From Oscillospiraceae bacterium (GTDB taxonomy: Bacteria; Bacillota; Clostridia; Oscillospirales; Oscillospiraceae): a stretch of DNA of 33,980 bases. Both the position numbers and the translations under genes were made by a program. Location: contig JAKSQD010000021.1 in NCBI GenBank assembly GCA_024404315.1, forward strand, positions 1 through 33,980, written 5' to 3'. A model generated the notes under the pieces. The model had not been told where the DNA came from and did no database searches. It saw nothing but the letters and a program-made list of their open reading frames with translations. Each line of letters begins with the position of its first letter. Position 1 is the stretch's first letter. This document shows, in pieces, positions 7,487 through 15,439 of this stretch.

Positions 7487-8781
7487 GTATCCTTAAAACC
7501 TCCACCTTGAGAACTATTGACTACAAAACTATTGGGATTGCGGCTGAAACGGGTCAGGCCGGAGGCCCAGACCACTGTTTCCTCACCGGAAAGAACAAAC
7601 ACACGCAGATCCGCCTTTCTCATGACCTGCTGACCGGCTTCCATGATGGGCAAATCCTTAAAATCAATGACCTCCTGAGCGATGAAGCGGCGAGGCTCCC
7701 GACGAATGGTCTCTCGGAAGGCTTCCAGCTCTTCGGCGTTCAGGTCACGGCCAAAGACCACGCCGTAACCGCCCGCCTCGGCAACGTCTTTCACCACAAG
7801 CTTTTCCAGATTGGCGAGAACATACTCTCTGTCCTCCTCGTAGAAGGGGAGATAGGTGGGAGCATTGTGGAGAATGGGGGTTTCGTGGAGGTAATACTCA
7901 ATCATCTTGGGAACAAAGTAGTAAATACCCTTGTCGTCCGCCACGCCGTTGCCGGGGGCGTTGAGAAGCGCCACATTTCCTGCCCGATAAGCGTCCATGA
8001 CCCCGGGAATACCGATGAGGCTTTCCGCCAAAAACGCCGTGGGATCCAGGTACTCGTCAGAGATGCGGCGGTAAATGGCTCCAACCTTCTCTTTTCGGTC
8101 GCCTGTGCCCTTATAATAGACGGTGTTGTCCTCCACAAAGAGGTCGCCGCACTCTGCAAGCACCGCTCCGGTCAGCTCGGCCAGATAGCTATGCTCAAAA
8201 TAGGCAGCGTTATACCGACCGGGGGTGAAAATGACGTTAATACCGCCGGTATTCACATGATTCATGAGATTTTTCAACAGCTCGCCATAATTGCGGTTAT
8301 CTACAATGTCATTGTCATGGAAGGTGGCGGGACTGCATCGGCGGCAAAGCCCTCTTGCGATGAGGGGGTAACTGGCGCCGGAGGGAATGCGGAGGTTATC
8401 CTCCAAAATGAACCAGCTCCCGTCCTTTGCCTGCACCAAATCAATGCCGGAAATGTGGCTGTAAATGCCCTTGGACGGGGTGATTCCTTCGCACTGGGGC
8501 AGATAGCCGGAGCCTGCAAAAACGAAATCCTCGGGGATGATTCCGTCACGGATGATGGCCTTTTCGCTGTAGACATCCTTCAAGAACAGGTTCAGGGCGT
8601 TGACACGCTGAATGAGTCCACGGTTGAGCTGGTCAAATTCCTCCGCCGTAATGACACGGGGGATGGGGTCAAAGGGAAACAGCCGCTCCTGAAAGGTTCC
8701 GTTTTTGTATATGCCAAATTTTACGCCGTACCGCTGTAGCTGTTCATTGATGCGGTCGGAATGTTCAATGATTCGTTCCAT
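7468..8781 (-). CDS. Circularly permuted ATP-grasp type 2 ligase (DUF404/DUF407)
   Basis: 437 residues; the ATG at 8781 follows AAAGGAA. The family has a permuted ATP-grasp fold predicted to activate a carboxylate with ATP and form an amide bond. Recognisable blocks in order: RVITAEEFDQLNRGLIQRVNALNLFLKDVY (residues ~42-70), GIDLVQAKDGSWFILEDNLRIPSGASY (~112-138), GVADDKGIYYFVPKMIEYYL (~278-297), LEKLVVKDVAEAGGYGVVFG (~325-344) and MRKADLRVFVL near the end. It heads the set, and a hairpin lies in its leader. No Anbu peptidase gene, which accompanies this trio in other bacteria, is seen nearby. Confidence 0.9.
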   Translation of the reverse strand: MERIIEHSDRINEQLQRYGVKFGIYKNGTFQERLFPFDPIPRVITAEEFDQLNRGLIQRVNALNLFLKDVYSEKAIIRDGIIPEDFVFAGSGYLPQCEGITPSKGIYSHISGIDLVQAKDGSWFILEDNLRIPSGASYPLIARGLCRRCSPATFHDNDIVDNRNYGELLKNLMNHVNTGGINVIFTPGRYNAAYFEHSYLAELTGAVLAECGDLFVEDNTVYYKGTGDRKEKVGAIYRRISDEYLDPTAFLAESLIGIPGVMDAYRAGNVALLNAPGNGVADDKGIYYFVPKMIEYYLHETPILHNAPTYLPFYEEDREYVLANLEKLVVKDVAEAGGYGVVFGRDLNAEELEAFRETIRREPRRFIAQEVIDFKDLPIMEAGQQVMRKADLRVFVLSGEETVVWASGLTRFSRNPNSFVVNSSQGGGFKDTWVLSR

Positions 8782-8813
8782 GTGTGTTCCTTTCTCTTTC
8801 TGGGATTGAACAA

Positions 8814-8867
8814 CAAAAAAAGAGAACAGGGATACCACAGCGTAACTCGTGACATCCTTGTCCTCTT
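8814..8867 (-). terminator. Long hairpin with T-tract between the symporter and ATP-grasp genes
   Basis: 14-base arms with one mismatch (8820-8833 and 8854-8867), then on the minus strand TTTTTTTG. It ends the symporter transcript. It also lies just 33 bases before the ATP-grasp start, with no promoter visible between, so it may double as an attenuator. Confidence 0.8.
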
Positions 8868-8952
8868 GTTTTGTTTGGTTTTACTTCATCATTGCGTGAT
8901 ATGGATAAGGTCTGTTAGAAGCCGTCCGTCCATGGAGGTACGTCGCTTATGT

Positions 8953-8965
8953 ACGGATAGGCTCT
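8953..8965 (-). repeat. Post-stop motif copy B
   Basis: Minus strand AGAGCCTATCCGT, 7 bases after the symporter stop codon and in the same sense as that gene. The last base differs from the other copies. Confidence 0.55.
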
Positions 8966-8972
8966 TTCTGTA

Positions 8973-10268
8973 TCAGTCCTTGTTGAAGACATCACGGTTC
9001 AGGGCATTCTCCTGCTGGCAAACGATGGTGGTACAAACAGCGTCACCGGTGATATTAACAGCGGTACGCAGCATATCCAGGATACGGTCAATGCCCATAA
9101 TCAGAGCGATGCCTTCGGTGGGCAGGCCAACGGAGCTGAGAACCATAGCCAGCGTAATAAGGCCGACAGAGGGAACGCCAGCGGTACCGATGGAGGCGAT
9201 GGTAGCAGTCAGGACGACGGTAGCCAGATTTGCGGGAGTCAGCGGGATGCCATAAGCCTGAGCGATGAACACAACGGCGACACCCTGCATGATGGAAGTA
9301 CCGTCCATGTTGATGGTAGCGCCCAAGGGAATGGTGAAGGAGGAAATTTGCTTGGAAACGCCCATCTTCTTGTTCAGGGTATCAATGGACATGGGGATGG
9401 TAGCGTTAGAGGTAGCGGTGGAGAAGGCAAACATCATCACCGGGAAGAACTTTTTGATGAACTTCAAGGGATTCAGGCGGGTGAAGAGGAAAAGCAGAAT
9501 CTGATAGATCACGAAGCACTGAATGATAAGCGCCAGCGTGACATTGCCCATATACTTGAGCATGGGCTTAAAGGCGGAAAAGCCCAGGTTGGCAAAGGTA
9601 CGGCAGATGAGGCAGAACACGCCAACGGGAGCGACGCTCATGATGGTCATGGTCATTTCCATCATCACATCGTTGAACTGGCTGAAGAAGTTGGAAACGG
9701 TGGAAGCCTTAGAGCCGAGCTTCGCCAGCATGATACCAACAAAAAGGGCAAAGACAATGATGGGGAGCATATCGCCGTTCGCCATGGAGCCGATGGGGTT
9801 TTTGGGGATGATGTTCAGCAGAGTGGTGGTCACACTGGTGGGCTCATTGACGGTAACGTCGCCCTTCTGGATGGAATCCATGCTCAGTCCAATGCCCGGG
9901 TTGATGACAAGAGCCGTTCCCAGAGCAATGCAGACAGCCAGAGCGGTGGTGCAGAGGTAGAAAACGATGGTTTTCACGCCGACCTTGCCCAGCGTCTTGG
10001 TGTCACCGATGGCCATGGAGCCGCAAACCAGAGAGCAGAACACCAAAGGAACAACCAACATCTGCATCAGGCGGATAAAGCCCTGACCCACGACATAGAG
10101 GATACCCTCAATGATGACGGTATCACGGATATAGCTTGCAGGAACAAAATAGTGAATGAGAACGCCCAAAACAGCGCCCACGAGCAGAGCAACGAAAATC
10201 TTGGTGGTCAGATCCATGCCCTTCTTTTTCTTCACAGGATTTCTCGATTTGGTTTCAGTCTTAGCCAT
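8973..10268 (-). CDS. Dicarboxylate/amino acid:cation symporter (DAACS/SLC1 family)
   Basis: 431 residues; start two bases after the preceding stop, with GGAGG about 12 bases upstream inside the previous gene. It is an inner-membrane Na+ or H+ coupled carrier for glutamate, aspartate or C4-dicarboxylates. A short charged N terminus is followed by about eight membrane helices and two re-entrant loops: the serine/threonine-rich tip FSTATSNATIP, the cation-site motif NMDGT, and the substrate helix GIDRILDMLRTAVNITGDA, whose DxxRT..N residues bind the ligand carboxylate and amino group. Keeping this Arg/Asp/Asn set favours an acidic amino acid. It shares a transcript with an RmlD-like reductase. 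Confidence 0.93.
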   Translation of the reverse strand: MAKTETKSRNPVKKKKGMDLTTKIFVALLVGAVLGVLIHYFVPASYIRDTVIIEGILYVVGQGFIRLMQMLVVPLVFCSLVCGSMAIGDTKTLGKVGVKTIVFYLCTTALAVCIALGTALVINPGIGLSMDSIQKGDVTVNEPTSVTTTLLNIIPKNPIGSMANGDMLPIIVFALFVGIMLAKLGSKASTVSNFFSQFNDVMMEMTMTIMSVAPVGVFCLICRTFANLGFSAFKPMLKYMGNVTLALIIQCFVIYQILLFLFTRLNPLKFIKKFFPVMMFAFSTATSNATIPMSIDTLNKKMGVSKQISSFTIPLGATINMDGTSIMQGVAVVFIAQAYGIPLTPANLATVVLTATIASIGTAGVPSVGLITLAMVLSSVGLPTEGIALIMGIDRILDMLRTAVNITGDAVCTTIVCQQENALNRDVFNKD

Positions 10269-10270
10269 GG

Positions 10271-11116
10271 TTACAGTTTTCCTCCAGTTTCGCTCAGGTA
10301 ATCTTTCAGGGCGGTACGCCAGTCCACAGGCTCCTCAATGCCGGTCAAACGCAGCATCATGTTATCCAGCACGGAATAAGCCGGTCTGTGGAGATTATCG
10401 GACAGAACAGGATACAGCTCCAGCTTATCCGTCTTGCCGGAATACTCCAAAATAGCCTTGGCAAAGTCATAACGGCTGCATCCGCCGGGGCAAACGACAT
10501 GATACAGACCATATTCATCGTTATCAATGAAATAAGCAATGATCTTAGCCAGCTCACTGGCGCTGGTAGGAGAAGCGTAACGATTGTTGGGGACGTTAAG
10601 GGTCTCGCCCTTTTCCGCCGCCTCCAGGACGGTATTCACAAAGTCACGTCCGATGCCATAGATCCACGAACTGCGGATGATGACAAAGCGGTCAGAGAGC
10701 TGGGTCAGCAGCTTTTCACCGGCGGCCTTGCTCTTGCCATAGACGGTCTTGGGATGAATATCGTCAAACTCATTGTAAGGCACGTCAGAATCAAAGCCAA
10801 ACACGTCATCTGTAGACATTTGAATGACCTTTGCGTGAATGCTGTTGGCTGCCAAAGCAATGTTGCGCACGCCAATGGCATTGACCTTAAAGGCATAGTC
10901 AATATTTGCCTCGCACTCCTGAACGTCGGTATAACCGGCGCAGTTCACGATGACATCAGGGTGATTGATGCGGACAAACTGCTTAACCTGGTCGATATCG
11001 GTGATATCACAATCACTCAGGTCAGTCAGGCAGAGATAGTAATCCTTACTGTCCAGCAGCTTGGTCAGCGCAGAGCCGATGTGGCCGTCTGCTCCTGTAA
11101 TCCAGATTCGCTTCAT
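10271..11116 (-). CDS. dTDP-4-dehydrorhamnose reductase-like SDR (RmlD family)
   Basis: 281 residues; ATG at 11116 after GGAGG. An extended short-chain dehydrogenase: N-terminal Rossmann loop TGADGHIGSAL (residues ~7-17), VNCAGYTDVQECE, STDDVFG, and the catalytic YGKSKAAGE (YxxxK), then a substrate domain with IRSSWIYG. RmlD enzymes reduce dTDP-4-keto-rhamnose for surface sugars, but no other rml genes are near. Its partner in the transcript is a symporter, so a different substrate is quite possible. The family match is firm; the reaction is uncertain. Confidence 0.82.
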   Translation of the reverse strand: MKRIWITGADGHIGSALTKLLDSKDYYLCLTDLSDCDITDIDQVKQFVRINHPDVIVNCAGYTDVQECEANIDYAFKVNAIGVRNIALAANSIHAKVIQMSTDDVFGFDSDVPYNEFDDIHPKTVYGKSKAAGEKLLTQLSDRFVIIRSSWIYGIGRDFVNTVLEAAEKGETLNVPNNRYASPTSASELAKIIAYFIDNDEYGLYHVVCPGGCSRYDFAKAILEYSGKTDKLELYPVLSDNLHRPAYSVLDNMMLRLTGIEEPVDWRTALKDYLSETGGKL

Positions 11117-11329
11117 TGGTTTCCTCCTTTTAAATGACGGTCAGATGGATGGTGTTCTTTTTTGCGGAACGTTCCTGTCTCTTCCTTTCTTTTATTGCTG
11201 AGATATGTGAATCATGCCTGAACGCCTACCGACCTGAGACCTACAAATGCAAAGAGGAGAAAGAAGAACGCAAAAGAAAAAGATGCCAAATTTCCCCTTA
11301 TCGGGTATTTAATATCCTTAACATATAGG
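11117..11329 (-). other. Long untranslated leader of the RmlD-like/symporter operon
   Basis: About 205 transcribed bases without a credible gene. It is A/T- and purine-rich with no riboswitch class recognised by eye. Plus-strand frames here are Lys/Arg/Glu-rich and have no ribosome site. Confidence 0.4.
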
Positions 11330-11358
11330 ACTATAACACGATAAAGCGTAAAATGCAA
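11330..11358 (-). promoter_or_regulatory. Sigma-A promoter of the RmlD-like/symporter operon
   Basis: On the minus strand: TTGCAT (11353-11358), a 17-base spacer, TATAGT (11330-11335). The predicted leader before the start codon at 11116 is unusually long, about 205 bases. Confidence 0.78.
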
Positions 11359-11534
11359 GTTTGAAATTTAAAACTGCAAAAAAACAGCGTATCAGCCAAT
11401 TGAAACCGGAAAGAAAAGGGAAAATTTTGTGCATTGCCGAATTTTTCTCTTGCAAGCTTGCAAAACAACGAGCAGAGAGCAAAAAACGCCCTGGAACAAC
11501 CGGCAGAGCGAAATCCAACCGCCTTAAAATGAGC
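11359..11534. other. Gene-free A-rich stretch with a 14-base palindrome
   Basis: No gene seen. A perfect palindrome, TTGCAAGCTTGCAA, lies at 11450-11463, about 100 bases upstream of the operon promoter. It may be an operator or simply chance. Confidence 0.35.
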
Positions 11535-11563
11535 AAAAAAAGGGCTCGGTTTTTTCCGAACCC
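11535..11563 (-). terminator. Intrinsic terminator downstream of ypeB
   Basis: GGGCTCGG (11542-11549) and CCGAACCC (11556-11563) close a six-base loop, and on the minus strand seven T follow. A weaker hairpin (GGGGA 11599-11603 with TCCCC 11618-11622) sits right after the stop codon. Confidence 0.85.
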
Positions 11564-11580
11564 CAAGATTGATTTGAACA

Positions 11581-11589
11581 GCGGATAGG
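11581..11589 (-). repeat. Post-stop motif partial copy C
   Basis: Minus strand CCTATCCGC, 36 bases after the ypeB stop and between its two hairpins. Only the last nine bases of the motif are present. Confidence 0.4.
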
Positions 11590-11624
11590 AAGAAAACAGG
11601 GGAATGCTCTGTTGGAATCCCCCT

Positions 11625-12980
11625 TTACATGGTCAGGGTTCCGCTCTCGTCCTCCAGCAGAATGAGAAGCTGCTGTTCTTTGCCTGTTTCGGCGTTGATA
11701 TAGGCCAAATAATTCCGACCATCGCCGTTTTCACAGCGGAACTCCCAGCAAAGCACCTCGTTTTTGCCCTCCGTCGGGACGAGCGCCAGCTGACTGGAAA
11801 CCACATGGAGTTGGTTGGAAACCTGCTGCTGCGCCGTTTCCTTCTCCACGGTGGGAGAGAGCGTCCGCTTGGTGTGGTTGGTTAAATATCCTTCACTCTC
11901 AAAGCCGATGATTTCCCCGTTATCCAGCGCCACTTCCACCTTGATGAGATCGGGATAGCACACCACCTCATCCTGCACGGAGGCAAAATTGACAGTCAGG
12001 CGGTTGCCTCGGTCGATGAAGTAGCTCTCCTTCATGTCCGTGATGCTATGAGCAGCCAGATAGCGTTTGGCGGCCTTTACGCCCTCCTCATGGGTCATGG
12101 TTGCTGCGTCAATTTCCCGCCCGTTGGTAAATTGCAGAATATACCCGCCCTGTTTTGTGACGCAAACCGAAAACTCGTCGCCGCTGGAAAAGCACCAGCA
12201 CGGAATTTCTCCGTCAAGTTCATATCCCGCTTGCAAAGTGTCCTTGGACAGGTGGAAAAACTCCGCTGCCGCCTTTTTTGCTTCTGCCAGGGTGACAGGG
12301 GCTTCCCCTTCCAGCATGGCACGCTGGCGGGATTGGAGATGATCGGAGAAGGGGCCGTCATAGACCAAGGTTGGCAGCTCGGGGAAATCGCTTTCCAGGC
12401 TCTCATAGCTGCTTCCCGCCAGGACGTTTCCTTCCTCCGTCAGGTGGGAAAGCCGCCGCTCCACTGTTTGGGCATCGTCCAGCGTCAAATTTCCCTCGTT
12501 GAGCCGGGCTTCCAGCTCGTCCAGCTCCGCCGCCAGATTGGCCGTCAGCTTGCGCAGAGCCTGAATGTTCTTCTGCTCCTCACCGCTGTAGCCTCCATTG
12601 CGTGCGGCAGATTTCCCCACCGCCTGGGCATAATCCCCCACCCTTGCCACCAAAGCAGCGGTTTGCTCCAACTCAATGTTACCATAGGGCAGCTCACCCA
12701 CCGCCTGCCGAGCTGTCCGGGATTCGCCGTAAATCTCGGTACATAACTGGGCAATCAGCTCAGGGGAGGTGACATAAATGCTTTTTTCCAGAGAGGTATC
12801 CATTTTTTCCACGCTGTCGGCCAGTGCGGAAAAGGCTCTGGCATAGCTCATTCCCAGTGCTCGCTGATAGTTCAGATTCCTGGCCGCCAGCCGGATGACG
12901 GAGATGCAGGCCACCAGCAGGGCGGCAGTGAGAAACGTGAGGGTGCGGATGTGTCCACGCCGGGAAAATGGCTGATTCAT
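11625..12980 (-). CDS. ypeB: Germination protein YpeB
   Basis: 451 residues, about the usual YpeB length; ATG at 12980 with AAGGAG upstream. In spore formers YpeB is made in the forespore and holds the cortex lytic enzyme SleB in the spore. Visible parts: an N-terminal membrane anchor (TLTFLTAALLVACISVI, about residues 13-29), a helical N-domain (about 35-200), and C-terminal YpeB/PepSY-type repeats (APVTLAEAKKAAAEFF; MTHEEGVKAAKRYLAAHSI; SPTVEKETAQQQVSNQL) ending in the YLAYINAETGKEQQLLILLEDESGTLTM strand pair. No sleB gene lies beside it; the neighbour is ftsH. A sigma-G-like promoter is possible at 13022-13050. Confidence 0.88.
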   Translation of the reverse strand: MNQPFSRRGHIRTLTFLTAALLVACISVIRLAARNLNYQRALGMSYARAFSALADSVEKMDTSLEKSIYVTSPELIAQLCTEIYGESRTARQAVGELPYGNIELEQTAALVARVGDYAQAVGKSAARNGGYSGEEQKNIQALRKLTANLAAELDELEARLNEGNLTLDDAQTVERRLSHLTEEGNVLAGSSYESLESDFPELPTLVYDGPFSDHLQSRQRAMLEGEAPVTLAEAKKAAAEFFHLSKDTLQAGYELDGEIPCWCFSSGDEFSVCVTKQGGYILQFTNGREIDAATMTHEEGVKAAKRYLAAHSITDMKESYFIDRGNRLTVNFASVQDEVVCYPDLIKVEVALDNGEIIGFESEGYLTNHTKRTLSPTVEKETAQQQVSNQLHVVSSQLALVPTEGKNEVLCWEFRCENGDGRNYLAYINAETGKEQQLLILLEDESGTLTM

Positions 12981-13021
12981 AAGCAAAAAACTCCTTTTGT
13001 TTGGCTTCCTTCTCTGAAGGA

Positions 13022-13050
13022 TAGTTTGAAGCTTTTTTGCTTGTTTATGC
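13022..13050 (-). promoter_or_regulatory. Possible sigma-G-like promoter of ypeB
   Basis: Minus strand GCATA (13046-13050), a 17-base spacer, CAAACTA (13022-13028). This is near the forespore consensus GHATR / CATnnTA but has one -10 mismatch and a slightly short spacer. It lies between the ftsH terminator and the ypeB start, where ypeB needs a promoter. Confidence 0.3.
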
Positions 13051-13060
13051 GTGGATGCAG

Positions 13061-13094
13061 AAAAAACCGCCATTCCCGTGTGGGAACAGCGGTT
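13061..13094 (-). terminator. Intrinsic terminator of ftsH
   Basis: AACCGC...(13065-13076) pairs with GGGAACAGCGGTT (13082-13094) with one mismatch, and on the minus strand a T-tract follows. It lies 11 bases after the ftsH stop. Confidence 0.85.
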
Positions 13095-13104
13095 AGGGTT
13101 GGGA

Positions 13105-15228
13105 TTATTCCTCAGAGGTCTGAGGGGGTTCGTCAGCGGAAGGCGCTTCCGTCTCCTCCACAGCGGGTTCCACCGGCTGGGAATCGGGCTCATCTGCGTT
13201 TTCCGCCTTGGGTGCTTCCAGCTGGGGCGCTTCCACCGGCTCGGAAATCATATGAACCTTCTTGGCGGCGGGCTCAATGCCCTGCTCGTGAACACCGGCG
13301 TTCCACTTGGGGTTGGTGCCGTAGTTGTCCACCAAATCGGGGTCTTTGCCTTCGATAATGGCCATCATTTCCTGACCGGTGATGGTTTCCTTCTTGAGCA
13401 GGTACTCGGCAATCTGATCCATCAGCTCTCGGTTTTCACGCAGCACCTGCTTGCTCTCCTCGTAGCAGCGGGACAAAATCTGATAAACCTCGTGATCCAC
13501 CTTGGCGGCGGTCTCCTGAGCGCAGTCCATGGCATAGGTTCCGTCCAGGAACTGGCTGCGAACCGTCGCCAGACCCATCACACCGAAGGTTTCACTCATG
13601 CCGAACATTGTCACCATCTTGCGTGCCAGATCGGTGGCTCGCTCAATGTCATTGGCAGCACCGGTGGTGGCGGCGTTGAAGACCACTTCCTCAGCGGCAC
13701 GACCGCCCAGCAGCGTGCGCAGCTCGGCAAAAATCTCATCCCGATCATTGAGGAATTTTTCCTCCTCCGGGGTCTGCATGGTGTAGCCCAGAGCGCCCTG
13801 GGTATGAGGCACAATGGTGATTTTGGAAACAGGGGTGGTTCCCTTCTGCTTGGCGGCAACCAGGGCATGACCCACCTCGTGGAAGGCAACCAGACGCTTT
13901 TCCTTCTCGGTCAGGACAGTTCCCTTTTTCTCTGTACCGGCGATGACCACCTCAAACGAAACCAAAAGGTCATTCTGGTTGACGGCCTTGCGACCCATGC
14001 GGACGGCTCGCAGAGCGGCCTCATTGACCAGGTTGGCCAGGTCAGCACCCACGCAGCCAGCGGTTGCCTGTGCGATTTTGTTCAAATCCACATCGCTGTC
14101 CAGGCGAATCTTTTTGGTGTGAACCTGCAAGGTAGCCAGACGGCCCGCCAGGTTGGGACGATCCACCGTGATACGGCGGTCAAAACGACCCGGACGCAGC
14201 AGCGCTTTGTCCAGCACCTCGGGTCGGTTGGTAGCGCCCAGGACGATGACACCCTTGGTGGGGTCAAAACCATCCAGCTCCGCCAAGAGCTGGTTGAGCG
14301 TCTGTTCCCGCTCGTCGTTGCCGCCCATGCGGTTGTCACGGCTCTTGCCGATGGTGTCGATTTCGTCGATGAAGATGATACAGGGAGCCATTTTGTTGGC
14401 CTCCTTGAAGAGGTCACGGACACGGCTTGCGCCCACACCGACGAACATTTCCACAAAGTCAGAGCCGGAGATGGAGAAAAAGGGGACTTTTGCCTCACCT
14501 GCCACGGCCTTGGCCAGCAGGGTTTTACCCGTACCGGGAGAGCCAACCAGCAGAGCGCCCTTGGGGAGCTTGGCACCGATGGCAGTGTACTTTTGGGGAT
14601 TGTGGAGGAAGTCAATAATCTCCACCAGAGACTCCTTGGCTTCGTCCTGACCGGCAACGTCCTTAAAGGTGACACCGGTTTCCTTCTCTACATACATTTT
14701 GGCGTTGGACTTGCCCACGCTGCCGATGCCGCCGCCCATTTTGCTGCCAATGATACGGAACACCAGCAGCATACCGCCTACCATGAGGATATAGGGCAGG
14801 ACATAGCTCAGGAAGAGCGTCAAACCGCCATTGTCCGGGGTGTAATAGTAGATGACGTGGTGTTTCTCCAACAGCAGGGCAAAGTCAGGATAATTGACCG
14901 GGAGGGTGTAAACCTCCGGCATTTCCATTTTTTCGGGATCCACCGATGAGTCATCGGCGTAGTGCTCGGCAATCCACGCTTTTTGCTGATCCTCTTTCAG
15001 TTTGAAGGTGTATCGGCCAGACTGGAGCTTGACCTCCTCCACCTTGTCGTCCTCCACCAGCTGGATGAACTCGCTGAAATGCACCTTTTCTGTGCCGCTC
15101 ATATTCATGGAGCTGAACATCCAGTTAAAGCCTAGCATCAGCACCATCGCCCAGATGATGATGTTCAGAACCCCGATGATTTTATTTCTGTTACCGGAGC
15201 CTTTGTTGGGTCTTTTGTCTTTTTTCAC
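13105..15228 (-). CDS. ftsH: ATP-dependent zinc metalloprotease FtsH
   Basis: 707 residues from a GTG at 15228, chosen because AGAAGG lies 7 bases before it; the in-frame TTG at 15246 sits in a small hairpin and lacks a ribosome site. FtsH is a hexameric membrane protease that unfolds and degrades membrane and regulatory proteins. Order: membrane helix (about 17-37), extracytoplasmic domain, second helix (about 128-150), AAA+ domain with Walker A GSPGTGKT (K235), Walker B IIFIDEID and the [21 protein letters not shown], then the M41 peptidase with zinc motif HEVGH (from H450; HEAGH is usual). The last ~90 residues are a Glu/Pro/Ala-rich tail, longer than in many homologs. Confidence 0.96.
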   Translation of the reverse strand: MKKDKRPNKGSGNRNKIIGVLNIIIWAMVLMLGFNWMFSSMNMSGTEKVHFSEFIQLVEDDKVEEVKLQSGRYTFKLKEDQQKAWIAEHYADDSSVDPEKMEMPEVYTLPVNYPDFALLLEKHHVIYYYTPDNGGLTLFLSYVLPYILMVGGMLLVFRIIGSKMGGGIGSVGKSNAKMYVEKETGVTFKDVAGQDEAKESLVEIIDFLHNPQKYTAIGAKLPKGALLVGSPGTGKTLLAKAVAGEAKVPFFSISGSDFVEMFVGVGASRVRDLFKEANKMAPCIIFIDEIDTIGKSRDNRMGGNDEREQTLNQLLAELDGFDPTKGVIVLGATNRPEVLDKALLRPGRFDRRITVDRPNLAGRLATLQVHTKKIRLDSDVDLNKIAQATAGCVGADLANLVNEAALRAVRMGRKAVNQNDLLVSFEVVIAGTEKKGTVLTEKEKRLVAFHEVGHALVAAKQKGTTPVSKITIVPHTQGALGYTMQTPEEEKFLNDRDEIFAELRTLLGGRAAEEVVFNAATTGAANDIERATDLARKMVTMFGMSETFGVMGLATVRSQFLDGTYAMDCAQETAAKVDHEVYQILSRCYEESKQVLRENRELMDQIAEYLLKKETITGQEMMAIIEGKDPDLVDNYGTNPKWNAGVHEQGIEPAAKKVHMISEPVEAPQLEAPKAENADEPDSQPVEPAVEETEAPSADEPPQTSEE

Positions 15229-15283
15229 ACGGAAACCTTCTTCCAACGCAGAGAACTGCGTGCCTCTAAATTGATTCCATAGT

Positions 15284-15312
15284 AATATACCATATCTTGA
15301 TTCGGATTACAA
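15284..15312 (-). promoter_or_regulatory. Sigma-A promoter of ftsH
   Basis: Minus strand TTGTAA (15307-15312), a 17-base spacer, TATATT (15284-15289). The short leader contains the hairpin ACGCAG-TTCT-CTGCGT (15246-15261). Confidence 0.78.
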
Positions 15313-15388
15313 GAAAATCAAATTGAACATTTTGTTAAAATCGGAAATTCTCCACAAAATACCCCTATTCAAAGGACACAAAAGCGGG

Positions 15389-15394
15389 TATAAT
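15389..15394 (+). promoter_or_regulatory. Likely -10 box for the HemW-like gene
   Basis: TATAAT at 15389-15394, 46 bases before the start codon; the -35 region (TATTCA, 15366-15371) is weak. Confidence 0.5.
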
Positions 15395-15439
15395 ATGGCT
15401 ATCTCAATCACCGGAGCATGGTACAAAGGAGCTTGCTTT

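Noticed and set aside
11361-11588. 75-codon plus-strand frame upstream of the ypeB terminator
   Set aside because: Lys/Arg-rich shadow sequence without a ribosome site; it runs through a terminator hairpin.
13051-14949. 632-codon open frame opposite ftsH
   Set aside because: FtsH on the other strand is certain; this frame gives no family-like sequence and runs through the ftsH terminator.
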